This document shows positions 11,323 through 23,655 of a stretch of DNA of 64,000 nucleotides, one piece after another. Both the position numbers and the translations under genes were made by a program. The stretch comes from Whalleya microplaca (Eukaryota; Ascomycota; Sordariomycetes; Xylariales; Xylariaceae). Positions within the stretch are counted from its first letter, which is position 1. Each line of letters opens with the position of its first letter. Under the pieces are notes generated by a model. That model was not told the origin of the DNA and did no database searches. It saw only the letters and a program-made list of their open reading frames with translations. Location: NCBI GenBank assembly GCA_022497155.1, contig MU385714.1:124001-188000 (forward strand). The letters are read 5' to 3'.

Positions 11323-11642
11323 AGGTGCTTCGCCGCAGCGTCACGCTCATCTTACGGAATATGTGTCGTCAAATTTTCGGAATTGGGCTTGGATCGGCAA
11401 CTAAACCACTGCGACTTCGACTACCTACAAACTCACCATAGGTGGACATGATAGGTCGATGCATAACGAGGACAAGGAGGGAACCACAGGCAACTCCTAT
11501 TTATTCAAAACGATTTCTCTACGAGGCATCTGGGTATCAAGCGTTAGACAGGAGGGATGACTAGATAATGCGGATCCGCTATTGAGAGTGCTTCGATGAC
11601 TGCAGGCTGCATCTGGCATTGATAATCATGTATTTACTTCTG
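11323..11642. other. Convergent intergenic region
   Basis: The 3' flanks of the small membrane protein gene and of the acidic unknown gene meet here. Nothing else is seen. Confidence 0.6.
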
Positions 11643-13506
11643 TTACTGTGGATATCTTTCATATATTACCCCAAACTGACAATCCGTCTGTTCTTCGTGT
11701 ACCCCTAATTCATCTTCGACAAGGCCCTCGTCTATTGGCATATTATTATCATTGCACTCGTGCAAGCTTTCGTACTGTGCCTCGTATAAAGACGAGGACT
11801 CTGTGTCAAATCGCTGGGTGTCATGGGCATCATAGTCAGCTTCGTCGTAGATACAATGGCTAGATGCGTAAGTGTCTTCAATGTCCATTGCATCTCCACG
11901 GAAATCGTCGTAAATGATCGAGGGTTCGGTATCTCCAAACAAGGTAGATGTATCGTAAGTCTCATCAGAGCTCGGGAAGTATTGGCCAGGGGTGCTTCCT
12001 TCGTGTCTATACAGAAGGCCCTCGGTCTCTTCTACTGTATCTCTTCTTTCTAAGGTGACGTCGCTATCAATATCCATATCCGCAGTCTCACATCCCCACC
12101 ATTGTTGGTTTTCTATTGCATCAAGTTGACCACTACCATCATAAGCCTCACTCTCTGAGACTTGACGTAGTCGCCAATCTGCGTTGGGGGAGCTTTCAGA
12201 ATCAGCGTCGCTGCGGTCGATGTCTTCTGCTGCGTCAGGATCCTCGTATTCATAGCCCTCGAGCCCGTCCTCCTCGAAAGGCATATATTCGAGCATTTCA
12301 ATATTTTGTGGTGTTGGCAATGGTACAATACTTCTTTTAGCGTTTCTTATGTGTGTGGTCGGCGTTAATGTTGCTTGCAGCAAGTCCCACAGCCTCCGCT
12401 GTATAGAAGTTCGACGGCCCATCGCGTCAGCCGCGGGTCCCCTGTTGACTCCTTGGTTGTTTTCGGGTTTGTCTTCGGGGGCATTATTTTCTAGCAACTT
12501 AGCCCCCTTTTCTCTCAGCGATGGGGACTGGCCTTCGAGCGATGCTTCCAGAATTCTCGAGATAGTTGGGAAGTTACGAGCATTGATTGCCGCGGCCTGG
12601 TTCACGACGTCAATATAGTCAGACTCCTTGGGATGAGAAATCAAACCTTGAGATAGTGGGCATTCCAAACAGCTGGAGCCAGGTCGAGCAAAGAAGGACT
12701 CGTACCTAACTCAAACAGTTGCAAACCTGGTACTCGCTTCTTGGCGCCAATGACAATAGGCATAGCCGCCTGAGCCAAGTAAGCTGCATCTTGCCACAGT
12801 TCTTGCATGTCATTCCCGCCAATATCTTCAGCAGGTCCAGCCCAAGGATCACTCGAGTGTAATGCTGGGGAAGGATGGCTGAACGGGTTCAGAACTGGCT
12901 CTCGCACAGTGTTCGTAGACAAATTATCGGTCGTCTCCATGTCCTCTGCATTGAAGTCTGGACTATTATCGTGGCTGGCTTCATGGGTACCAAATCGGAA
13001 GCGGAACAAGCACTCTAACCCAGTAAATTGGGCAGTAGGAGTACCTGGTGGCGATAGTAGTGCAGATGACTTGTTAGGATGATGAACGACGAAATAAAGA
13101 TTGGGGCCGTTATCATATTCTGAGTGGTAGTGGATGTCCTCTTTCTCAATGAGGAGACCAAGTGACGCCCATAGCTAAACTTGTATAAGCACTAGAACTG
13201 GAATTGGTATTCCCAACTTACAGAGCACTGGCAGATAGCGTCTGCTAAGTAATTCAGAAACTCGAACTCGGTATCCGGTGCCCTCTCAGGAAATTGACTC
13301 TGGTCCACGGCGATTTGTAATTGACAGAACCCGGGTGAAAGTAACCACAACTGCTTCGATTGTATTAAGTGATGAAGATCTGGAGATGAAGACTGAGAAA
13401 ATGGCAAATCCTTGATATAGGCCAGAGAAGTCATGGATAATGACAATTCGGAATTTCTATTAGAGAGTTCGAAAGTCTTGAGCTCAAGCGTCACATAATC
13501 GGCCAT
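11643..13506 (-). CDS. Unrecognised acidic protein, multi-exon; model uncertain
   Basis: An ATG at 13506 opens a frame that reaches a GTAAGT donor at 13221. A 47-bp intron ends at 13175 (TTTAG), and the frame then runs to about 12640. To continue to the stop at 11643 the reading frame must change near 12632-12710. Either a short intron is spliced to CCCAAG at 12632 (possible in-phase donors GTACCA or GTTTGG), or there is a frameshift. The C-terminal 230 residues are very rich in Asp/Glu/Ser/Tyr. No domain is recognised. The first exon frame is open without ATG up to about 13690, so an upstream exon may exist. That it is a gene is likely; the function is unknown. Confidence 0.5.
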
Positions 13507-15307
13507 GGCATGGTGGAGAGTTGAGCTTGCTCCCCTAAAGCCTTCAGTTCTGAGGAAGATATAGCTTTGCGCATGGTAGATAGAGAGATAGTGCAACCTT
13601 GAAGGAAACACTCTGTGGCAGTATGCTTCACAGAGATAGGATAAGATTGAAAAAGAGACACTACCTAGATCTATGAAAGTAATTGGGCTACCTGTAACTT
13701 AAAGTGTAAGCGAACATTTTCACGTATGTAGAAGGGAAGGTAGGACTGTTGGGGATTCGGGAAAGTGCTACCTTGAATACCTTACCAGGTATTATGTAAC
13801 ATGATACCTAGACGTAGGCATGTGTATGTGCCTATCTACTTCCTACCTAGGTAGGTATGATTTATCCTCATGTGGTGTCTCAGTGGTTCTCGTCAATTGA
13901 TTAGATAATGGCGCGCTTTGCTCTTATATGAAGCCTCTGAAGAAATCATATAAGCCAGCCCTGTCTCTCAAGCATTGATCTTCATTAATAGCCACTAGTG
14001 CTCGCCAGTTCGTGACCTAAGTTCAGTGGATAGCTTCCATTCCTTCATAGTGTCTCATCACACGACTAAATTCAATGCATAATTGGAACTACCAACTTAG
14101 ATACGTATCTCCAGATTCATGCCACGCCTGTGTATACCCATTCACTATTACTCAGGGTTTGCTATTCCATAGATGGCCAGGAACATGTCTGCTCGTACCC
14201 TCTTTGTCACTTATTGTCGTCCTATTCTAACCTATTTGATGAATTAGGCACAATACGTTGTATAGCGTTTACTGCAACTCAAACACAGCTCCTCTACTGA
14301 AATATGAGCTAGTATTTCGAATTGTGTCTTACTAAGTCTCATCTATAAACTCTGTTCAATAAACGTTCATCTCAATGTTGTCGATTAGCCCTGCCTATTT
14401 AACTCTCTAGTAGAGCGTTTGGTATCTATACACAGGATATACAATTTTATATTTTATCGTAGTTTAGTCACATAGCAACACGGTAGTATGATAGTTCGTT
14501 GAAATTAGGCTAGTATCAAGATTGCAAGGATATCGGTATAGGTGTAGGTATATTGTCAAGCTGCGATGGAAGGCGGCTACCTCCTTTTCCACTCAAAAAT
14601 GATGAACGCAGGAACCATATAACTATAGCAGTATAGTATATTGCTATTAATACAAGAGAAAAAAATAGTAGCACATGCGACTTATCGTAATTGCTCGACT
14701 ACCTAGCTTTCTGGTGGTTGGTATTTGAGATAGGCAGGCAAACTGAAAGATTGTCTATTAAGATCTCATTCGTATAAGCTAGGTCTCAGACTGGGATGAA
14801 TGTCTTTTCAATTCTCAGTCAAGCCCTTACACTCTAGTATTTATTCAAGAAAACTCATACAAACGACAACATGACCCATCATTGCACTCTATTTTGAAAA
14901 GTTGTAATCTGACCCAGAGGAAATTCTTCGACAACCTCTCGATTTGAAGTTAGCACTAATTCGTACATTTCACTTAACTTCCCCAATTTATATAAGGCTT
15001 AAGACCTAGACAATCACCTACCTAACGTATTAACGAAGGTAGCAAGACATTAAGACTATGTTTTGAGTGGAATGAGCTATGACAATGACATGGTGGCGGA
15101 TATGGATAAAATTTTATGACTTATGAAATATCTAGATATAATGACAAAGTAATTAATATTAGGTAGTAATGCAACAATTTAGTATAGATATCATGAGCAC
15201 ATTCGCGAATATATGATAAGAACTTGCAGTTCGTGCCCATTGGTTAGTGAACCATCCACGTGCAGACCCAAGCCGTTTCAAGGTTCTGAGAACGATTGCA
15301 TAGTCGT
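13507..15307. other. AT-rich intergenic region
   Basis: Apart from a possible 5' extension of the gene to its left (to about 13690) there is no coding signal. A perfect 14-bp palindrome CCTACCTAGGTAGG lies at 13842-13855. The rest is AT-rich with many stops in all frames. Confidence 0.6.
13842..13855. repeat. 14-bp perfect palindrome
   Basis: CCTACCTAGGTAGG equals its own reverse complement. It is the same kind of CCTAGG-centred palindrome as in the cluster at 10307-10357. Confidence 0.7.
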
Positions 15308-16036
15308 CTACTCCGGCACCTTGACCCAACCCTCCTTCTCATTCTCTGCCTTGCTCCTCTGGCTCCATTCGGGGGCTTCATCAATACCGTCCTCTTCCTC
15401 CTTGTCGCCCTGCTCCTTAGTCTTATGCACAGTCGTCGGCTTATGCTCCGCTGGGCTGTAGACGGTGTACAACAGTAGCGGCGTAGGGCCAGTGTTAATG
15501 AACTGATGCTGCGTTCCGGCTGGTACAATCACAAGATCACCCGCCTTCACCTCTTGCTCCTTGCCGCCGACTTGGGCGAGACCGGTGCCAGAGGTGAATG
15601 TTAAGATTTGATCCACCGTATGAACCTGGGAAATTAGATCAATTTGTTGTTATGGGAAGAAAGATCGGTATAAGCCTACCTCATCACCAATGTCTCCCCC
15701 AACGGGGACAGTCATTAGAACAAGCTGACTATATAAGCCTAAGGCCTGTTAACTTGTGCTCAAAACGGAGCTCGTCAATAGGCACTTACCAGTCCATAGC
15801 ACTCTTCTGAACTCGGCGGATTTTGACGGCAACGCCGTCAACATATTAGGAAAGTATTGCATTTCATGCTTAGGCCTATCGCTCGATGGGGTGGGGAAGC
15901 TAGCCATCCTGGTGAAGCTGAACGGTCTGATTATAGATCTGGATAGTTGGGTTGAAAACGCGGAAGCGGATGTTTGAGTCTGTTGATGGGTATTACGGAG
16001 AACACTGCCTAGAGTCCGGGAAGTTCGGGAAAGCAT
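15308..16036 (-). CDS. Cupin-fold protein with possible mitochondrial presequence
   Basis: Three exons (16036-15790, 15738-15680, 15625-15308) join in phase to 207 residues. After a Ser/Arg/Thr-rich leader (MLSRTSRTLGSVLRNTHQQ), which could target mitochondria, comes a small single-domain cupin. Its first motif GDIGDEVHTVDQILTFTSGTG has the G..H..D/Q..E-like arrangement, and the second is VIVPAGTQHQFINTG, followed by LLLYTVYSPAEHKPTTVHKT. Bacterial and fungal homologues of this type are metal-binding cupins of unknown substrate. The tail is acidic and charged. A second ATG at 15907 (MASFPTPSSDRPKHEMQYF) would give a cytosolic form. Family assignment is secure; the reaction is unknown. Confidence 0.8.
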
Positions 16037-17341
16037 TTCAAAGACAATAACGATATTAAGGAAGAGCTGATGGATGTTATATATCACCTGAGGTGAGCCG
16101 TTATGATGTCAAATAGCTTGATGACAAAGGGAAAATTCTGATAAGTCAAGATATATGAGTGGGAGTCACCTCCTATGCTCCTAAGCTTGTTCGGGATGAC
16201 TGGCTCACCAATGATGTTGTCACTGGGCCTTAGTAAGTGCCCGGAGGGGAATGTGAACGTCATTCATTACGAACTTCGGCAGTGATGTTTAGTGTGTCGG
16301 CCTAAATTCGGAGGAGCTGCAGTATTGGTAGACTTTCTAATAAAAGTCTCAGGTTGGGGTCATAGTTAATGATTGCATCGCCTGCTGCTGGTGTTGAAAC
16401 TTTAACTACTTGTGATGCTCGTTAGGATAACTCTCTCAAAGAGTCTAGTGTGGTTGTCAATTAGGGGCACTAACTATGGCCTTCAGTAATAATTATAACG
16501 TAGGTATATATGGAGAGTTTCCACTTACAAAGAATCAATTACATCCCTTTTTAAATATATTCGCCATTGCTGAACAAAACTTACTCATCTGCAGCAAACC
16601 TAAGCGAATGTCTACAAGAAATGTTGATGCCAATGGAGTTGCCCCCTATACTTAGTTCTCTTGGCCGATACTTGCTTGACACTCGCTTGTCCTAGTCTAG
16701 ATACATGTGGTCACAGAAATCATTGGGTGAAAGGATGCTCCGTAATGACTGAACTGTCTTGGAAAGTCCCGTGAGTCCCCTATGTAAAAATAGGCTATGA
16801 GATACATAAGTAGATGCCCTGAAACCCCAGTGTATAAATAGCTAGAACCCGGGCCTGCCGTTGTTGCTATCGTCTGAGTTTCCGCCTCAGTCTTCGAGCT
16901 GCCGCATATAGAACGCAACTTTGCGATTGTAAGCGCGTATAGTAGTGACCAGCACTGCCAGTCAGCAAGCGAAATCCCAGCAAGCATTTCGTGTATGTGT
17001 GTATACAAGAGGACCAAATCTTCCATCATTTATCATTATCTGCGTGACGGGAACACTATCGTATGGGATTAAAACAAACAGTACAACAACAACCTGAACA
17101 TATTGACTATCCGTAACGGGCACCAACAAAGTCCAAACCCAACCCCCAAAAACGCCAACAAGAGCTCGACACAGCGGCGAACCAAGTAAACCCAAGGCGC
17201 CGGAGCTATGGTGGGAAAACTCTCAACCTCTCAACACACTCAACCTACGCTCCAGACATAAAAAAAGGAAGCACCCCGAAAAGCTGTAGACGAAGGAAAC
17301 GGCTCACTGCAAAACGAACTGTCAGAAATGGGTATAGCGCC
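16037..17341. other. Intergenic region
   Basis: No supported gene. Short frames near 16697-17195 have no codon bias or domains. BUD6 ends at the right edge. Confidence 0.6.
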
Positions 17342-20300
17342 TCATATACCATGCTCAGGGTTCACCGCAGCCGCAGCCGCAGCCTCATCCTCATCTTCAG
17401 CCCCAGCCTCAGCGTCAAGCTCTTCCTCTTCCTCTCCCTCTCCCTCAATCTCTTCCTCATCTTCTTCAGCGATTTCATCCTCTCCTATCTCCTCTTCGGG
17501 TATGATCCCGTTCATCCGTTCCCAGACCTCTCGCCGTATACGCTCGTCCTTCGCTATCCTCGCCCTCTCTATCTCCTCGAAGCCGCCGCTCTTCTTCAAC
17601 TTCCCATCTGCGACGAAGTTGGTCAGCTCCTGCATCAGCGGGTTCGTCCGCCGGCTCTCCAGTTCTCTCTGTCGCAGTTTCTCGGCACGCTCGATGGCTT
17701 CCAGGCGATCCTCGTGATTTGGCTGGAGTGCCCTGACCTCGCCCAGCACGCCCTCCTTTGCCGCGGATGGGTCGGCGCTGTTGCCGAGGCTATGTAAGCC
17801 CTTTGAGAATTGCCTTCCCGCCGGCGTACTGTCCTTCATCTGCTCTTTCGTAGCCTGTTCGACCAAAGCGAAAGTCTCCGAGGCCTTTTCGATATCGTCC
17901 TGCAGATCAACCATGAGGTCCTCCATGACCTTGAGCTCATCACGGCCCTGGCACACTTCTTCCAACTCCTTCTCCCAGATCTTAGTCCATACTGGTTTCT
18001 CACGCTTCATGTAGTCTTGCATCTTCTTGAGCTCCTGGCTTAGGAGTTGGATATCCTTGGACACGCCCTCGAGTTGGCGAGGCAACGGCCGCACGCCGCG
18101 ATTAACGACGTCTTTGCGTAAATCTTCGACAAGGTCTTGGAGATCGTCAACCTTAGTGACGAGACGGTCCGAGTCTGTGTTAAGCTGTTTACGGCCCGTC
18201 GTCACGTAGGCATAGCCCGAGTCGCCATTGACGTCAGGCACCGAAGCTTTGGCCGCAGCAACCTTGATATTGCCAGCCTTGGTTCGCAACGAGGACATGG
18301 AACCTTGGATTTCGGTCTGGAAGTTGGAGTACGTCTGCCGCAGAACAGCAAGATCGCGGCGGAGAGTTTGCAGCTCTCTGAGTTGGTTAGGCTTGAGCTT
18401 GGCTCCACTACCCGTTCCGCTGGGTTTCGCATTGTCCATGACAGCTGGCGGTGCCGCTGCCATACGAGCCATTTCCTTGGCCGTCTCTAATTGTCTTTCG
18501 GAGACTATTTGTAGAGCCGAACCTTGATCATTAACATTCTGCTTCATCTCGTCCATGACCTTTTTCAGAGTCCCCAGGCCCTCGTCAAAATGCTTTTTGA
18601 CCTCATCAAGCGGTTCAACATTGAGGGCCAAGACTGTACGATCCTTGATATCAGAAAGATCTTCCAATTCGTGCCGAACGCCGGAGACGGGATCTTGAAT
18701 ATATATCTCCGGAAGATCGCTTCCGTTCAAGGCTGTGTTCCACGAGAACTTCTCGATAAAAGCAAGTTGCAGTCGCCCGATCGTCAAGTCGCTATAGCCC
18801 TCGGGAAGTACAAACTTCTTGACCTTCGACTTATATTGCAAGAACAGGGTAAGTTCTTTATCCAGAGGGGGAGTTTGCTCTTGAAGGAATCCCTTCCGTT
18901 GTTTCTCGGGGGGTGTTTGGGGACGTGGTTTTGACTCGACCGAGTCCGTTTTTGGTATAGGTCTCTCAGGTGAGCTTGGTGCGTTTATTACGGGGAATCC
19001 ATCGTCCAAAGGTCCTGAGATAGTTGCGGAAGGCCTATATTTCTCATCCGGCGAGTGAGTCGGCGGGGTTTCCGTTCGTGGAGGAGGTAAATCTGTTGAA
19101 AGACTTTCCTCGGACACTCTACTTGGTACCCTAACAGGCGACGAAGAATCAAGACCGCTTCTTCTCGACTGGTTGGATGCGTTGCGGTTATGTCGTAGGG
19201 ATTCTCGGACCTGAACTGCGCGCATCGACTCTCGAACCTCGCCGCGTCCTCGGTTCGGTATCGGGGTGTTTTGAGAAGGCAGCATAGGTACGCCGCCCGT
19301 CGGCGCACCCAGATGCTTGGAGATTTGATAAGCCGAATATCTTCGGGACGCCCTCCTCTCTAGGTCTCCACCTCTCTGCAAAGCAGCCAGAGCACTTTGC
19401 TGTGATTTGGGAGGAGGCGGAGGAGGCGGGGGGAACGAATCGATCTCTATGCTTGGCGGGCCTGCAGGTATAGTAGTCTCATCCCCGGGGTATGGAGGGA
19501 GCACCGGAATGTTTTGCATAGTCGTGCTCGATAGCGAAGACTGTTCCGAATTGAAAGAGGTGTTTGACTGATCCCGCTGCTGGAATCTTCGGTTCGGTGA
19601 TGTACTGACTCCTGACGGGGCACCACTCGGTTGCGCTTGTGTCACGCCATCGTTATGAGGCGTAGTGGTATATCCGTTTTCGAGCCCTTCATTCAGGAGA
19701 TTGGTGAGGCCAGTACTGTTACTCCCGGTTGTGCTACTACTCATGGTACGGCTAGCGATGCTGCTTGCTTCAGGCGAGCTTCCTCCATCTTTGTCTCGAG
19801 TTTGCTTCTGGCGAAGCTTGTGCTGTTTTCTCTTTAGACCGTGTAAGAGGTTGATAATAATGTCTCGTATGCGCGGCAGATATTTCTCAAGGCTCTCGGT
19901 GTTGGCTTCCTGGCTTAAGGTAGCTTCTAAGATGTGTCTTAGTGATTCTGGGACGTTTCCTAGATCAGAGGTATCGACATTGATGGCGGTGAATGCGCGA
20001 CATGCCATGTTGAATTCGTAACCCAACCTGACGTAGACATCCGACACCTGAGTATCGGTAGCGGTGCCGCGGGACCATTGTGTCAGAGTCTCTAGAAGTT
20101 GTTTCGTGGCAACGAGTAGGTGCGTGACACTCTTTTCAATTTGCGAAAGCGGCATGGATGAGCCGTTGGATTGCTGTGATAATGATGTCGTCAACATTTG
20201 CTCATGGATAGAGGGAGATTTGGATCAAGTCTGCTTGGGGGAGATGACTCGTCACTGGGACTACGAATGCGCCCCGGCTTGGACTCACATTGCGTCTCGA

Positions 20301-20456
20301 ACTGCCTCCGCCGGATCTACTTGAAGCTGTCGAGGAGCGTGGCTGCATATTTGCCGGCGACATGGAGCGCGTGGGAGGGGGTGGAGGACCACCCTCGGGA
20401 CCGGGACCGGGAGACCGTCGATGTAGGGAGCGTTGGGATGGGTTGGGAGCCTGCAT
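17342..20456 (-). CDS. BUD6: Actin-interacting polarity factor BUD6/AIP3
   Basis: Exon 1 is 20456-20289 and exon 2 is 20200-17342, joined by an 88-bp intron (GTGAGT donor, GAG-ending acceptor just before CAAATG). The protein has about 1008 residues. A proline- and serine-rich start is followed by a conserved helical block (SQIEKSVTHLLVATKQLLET), long disordered Ser/Pro-rich DNA with polyproline, and then the AIP3 domain from about residue 500, including LFLQYKSKVKKFVLPEGYSD and long coiled coils to the end. The C-terminus is extremely Glu-rich. BUD6 binds actin and formins at the polarity site and the hyphal tip as part of the polarisome. If the upstream exon is not used, the ATG at 20197 gives 951 residues. 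Confidence 0.88.
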
Positions 20457-22416
20457 TTGGACCTCGCTCTTCGCTTCTATTCAATTCTCTCTCTCTACTA
20501 TGCTTTCTCCTCTGTTATTCTTCTTCTTCCTTATCACCGAAGCCCGAGTCCTGAACACTAATCCTGTGATGGTCGCCCCGATGCACGAGCGCCAGGCAGT
20601 ACCATTCGTATCGCACGTATCGCACGTATCGCACGGAATCGCCGGGTAATAACAATGGAAGATTATAGCCACTAGAGAACAACACTGATCGAAATTGGGT
20701 ATGCGCTACAGGTCGCGATGGGACGGTGTTAGCAAGTAGAATTTTTAGATTACAGATGACAGCTGTGAGTGCTGGTCTTGTCTGAGGCGCGACGTCGAAA
20801 AGGACGGGAGCCTGAACAGCGCTAGGCCCGGTGTGGCCAAGTGCACGCAGGGGTGGCAGGGATTGCTGGGCAGGCCTTGGCAGGTCTACGCTGATAACTG
20901 GGCCGATAACTGACCTCCCGTCGTACATACATGTACATACTGGGAAGGCGGCACTACGATAACCTCCCGACCCATTCTGTCCGTCTGCAGGAACCTACCT
21001 GCTGTACGAATGTAAGACTCCTTCCTACCTAATTGAGGTACTGCATGTGGTTGAGTTAAGAGTCCAACTTCCCTTCCCAAGGGCTGCCAGGGTATCGACC
21101 TGGGAGTACATATGTACTTGCAGCAGCCTCTTATCCGGGTTTTATTTTGTGTGAATGCCGAGACAACCTTACCACCTCTTTTCTTTAACAATCTGATTAT
21201 GTATGTATGTTCCAAGTGACCACATCCATATAAGCTGCCTTGAGACCATTTTCGAGCATGTGCTTAATTCCGATTCAAAGACTCAGCTCAAACAATGTTT
21301 CAATGAACCAGGCATGTTTCAATTGACTTCGATCTTCGATTGAGTTTAGTTGCCTACGTACCTACTTGCGTTGGCTATTTCGCCTCCTCACGGCCTAAAG
21401 GGCGTTGCGCATCAAATATGTATAATACAGCAGAATAAATACGCCAATCTGTTAATAATTAACGTGACAGCGGTTGTATACCGGTAGGGTCCTTTACTAG
21501 TCAAATCGCAATGCCCTTTCGGGCGTGAGGAGGCGGAATAGCCAACGCAAGTAGGCATGTGTAGGGCTCAGACACCCCGCAGTAGACTGACAGCTCTCTC
21601 CTATCCGACGAGCTTGGACCGATGGGCCGTATGTAAAAGGTTCTTGATGCTAATGCAAGCGACATTCACATGTCGAAGAACTCGCTACTCGAACGGTTCT
21701 TTCAGTCGAGCTTTAAGACATACATCTTTTTAGCATGGACAAACCGGACGCACTTATTTTGCAGGCATTGTTTCTTCCGCCATGTAAATTTCATAGGGTT
21801 AGAGCTACTTGCTTTAGTAGAGTCGATCGTATTGCTTAAGAATTAGTTGTTCGACTTGCACCAGACACTGTTGAGAATGACGATATCTGGCATGAGCTGT
21901 TTTTAGTCGATCATGTAGTTGGTCTATTCTAGACCATCTTACCGAGAGCACGAGCATCATGTATTATTATTAACCATCGAAACTTGGGGGCACCGTTGTG
22001 TTACCCTGTGTAACTTACTATTCAGCATTGTGGCTGCTTGGGTATGATCCTGCTTGTGATGCCAGTTTGTCGTGGACCTGGACGCCACAGACGATATTCA
22101 TGATACCCCTAAATCCTTAGCCAGTGCCGATACGAGCCTCTCTACCCGTAGCTGTTTCGGCCCCAGCGTGAGGCGGGCTGAGGATCAAGTAGATACGATT
22201 CAACGAACCAATCACATCATTAACCCTGGCGTCAGCAAGCATATTTTGTATGCTGCCTGCTGAAAGTCCATGTTATCTTGCGATGGATATGCCGATAATA
22301 GAATATCTATCAACTGGGGCAGGCTCGATCCAATGTATGATATATATAGATATTGAAAAGCTTAAAACAAGAAATAGAACAATGTGCCAGATCGACTTTC
22401 TAACCCTCCACATATA
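20457..22416. other. Divergent intergenic region with an inverted-repeat element
   Basis: No gene is supported. It contains a 9-bp tandem repeat (CGTATCGCA, three copies, 20607-20634) and a MITE-like element at 21361-21555. The rest is AT-richer upstream DNA of BUD6 and of the FAD monooxygenase. Confidence 0.6.
21361..21555. mobile_element. MITE-like element with 50-bp terminal inverted repeats
   Basis: The left arm 21361-21410 and the reverse complement of the right arm 21506-21555 match at 45 of 50 positions, beginning CCTACTTGCGTTGGCTATT in both. The 95-bp centre is AT-rich and non-coding. Total length is 195 bp. No clear target-site duplication is visible (flanks TGCCTACGTA and CATGTGTAGG). 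Structure and size fit a non-autonomous DNA transposon (MITE); the transposase family cannot be named from this copy. Confidence 0.65.
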
Positions 22417-23655
22417 ATGACTTTTCCTAGAATTGCGATTATCGGCGCCGGTCCGGCAGGTTGTATGCTCGGGCGAATTTTGGCTATATCTGATATCCCC
22501 GTCACAATCTACGAAAGCGATGCGAGTCCCGACTACAGCTCACAAGGGGGCTCGTTGCATTTATACCCGAAGACTGGTCTAGCTGCCTTGAAAGACGCCG
22601 GATTATGGGATGAGTTCATGAAGGTGGCTCGCTCTGACAGCGACTATTACTTACTGTTGGACAAGAACCTCAAGCCCTTTTTTCAAATGGGGCCCAGCAA
22701 CAAGACTAACAACGGGAGGCCGGAAATCGATCGTGCCCAGCTGCGCCGGCTCCTCGCGGAGTCACTTCCGGAAGGCACTATTAAGTGGGGACATCGGCTA
22801 CAACGTGTCGAAGATGGAGGCCGCTTGGTCTTCGAACACACCACCGAAGTTGGGTTTGATCTCATTGTCGGATGCGAGGGAGGTTGGAGTAAAGTCAGAA
22901 GCTATATCGCCCCAGCTGTACAACCACGCTATGCTGGGATCGGGTACCATCAGTTATCAATCCCAAATGCACGGCATACTGCGCCAGACCTATGTCAGAT
23001 CGTCAACCATGGAACCTTTTTCGCGAGTGCGAATGGCCAGAGACTCTCGATACAGCATATGGATAACGGCAGCCTTCACGTTGGATGGACAACCGTCCGT
23101 CCAGAGACTTGGACCCAGACCTGTGGATACAACCCCCATAACCTCGAGCAAGTGAAGAAGGCAATCCTCGACGATACGCGCGATTGGTGTCCTCAGCTTC
23201 GAGAAGCTATCCACAAGGCAAAGGGCACATGCCAGCCAAAGAATCTATATATGCTCCCCATCGGTTGGCGCTGGGAGCACCGTCGAGGCGTGACAATAAT
23301 CGGCGACGCCGCGCATCTGATGAGCCCCTTCGGTGGCGAGGGCGTGGACGTCGCATTCGACGATGCGCGGAAACTCGCTACCGCGATTACGAGGGCTGTT
23401 CACAAGGGCGGCGGGCCAGATGATCTCGACAAGCAAGTGCTGGAGTTCGAGAAGGAGATGTTCCCGCGTATGGAAGTCTACCAGCAGCGGACGGATGAGA
23501 TCACGCGGCTGTGGTTGTTCACCGAGGGCGATCTAACCACAATTATACCAAAGGTGGTCGTAGCCCATTTTATGAAATTGGCTGTGCCGTCAATCTTGGT
23601 CCCGCTAGCTTCGGGACTCATGCATTCTTGGTGGTTCATGAAGGGGAGATTCTGA
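22417..23655 (+). CDS. FAD-dependent monooxygenase, TetX-like
   Basis: A single exon of 412 residues. The N-terminus has the FAD dinucleotide motif IIGAGPAGCMLGR followed by an acidic strand end (YES). The conserved second flavin motif is VTIIGDAAHLMSPFGGEGVD, close to the GDAAH..SPF.GEG.N pattern of TetX-like aromatic/polyketide hydroxylases. An R.EIDR.QLRRLL block is also typical. The last 45 residues are hydrophobic and may attach it to membranes. It would use NAD(P)H and oxygen to hydroxylate a small aromatic or polycyclic substrate, which cannot be told from sequence. The open frame begins at GTG 22384; the first ATG, just before the FAD fold, is at 22417. No biosynthetic cluster genes flank it. 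Confidence 0.85.
   Translation: MTFPRIAIIGAGPAGCMLGRILAISDIPVTIYESDASPDYSSQGGSLHLYPKTGLAALKDAGLWDEFMKVARSDSDYYLLLDKNLKPFFQMGPSNKTNNGRPEIDRAQLRRLLAESLPEGTIKWGHRLQRVEDGGRLVFEHTTEVGFDLIVGCEGGWSKVRSYIAPAVQPRYAGIGYHQLSIPNARHTAPDLCQIVNHGTFFASANGQRLSIQHMDNGSLHVGWTTVRPETWTQTCGYNPHNLEQVKKAILDDTRDWCPQLREAIHKAKGTCQPKNLYMLPIGWRWEHRRGVTIIGDAAHLMSPFGGEGVDVAFDDARKLATAITRAVHKGGGPDDLDKQVLEFEKEMFPRMEVYQQRTDEITRLWLFTEGDLTTIIPKVVVAHFMKLAVPSILVPLASGLMHSWWFMKGRF

Noticed and set aside
17328..17797. Serine- or leucine-rich frames opposite the BUD6 tail
   Set aside because: They arise from GAG/GAA codons of the acidic BUD6 C-terminus read backwards.
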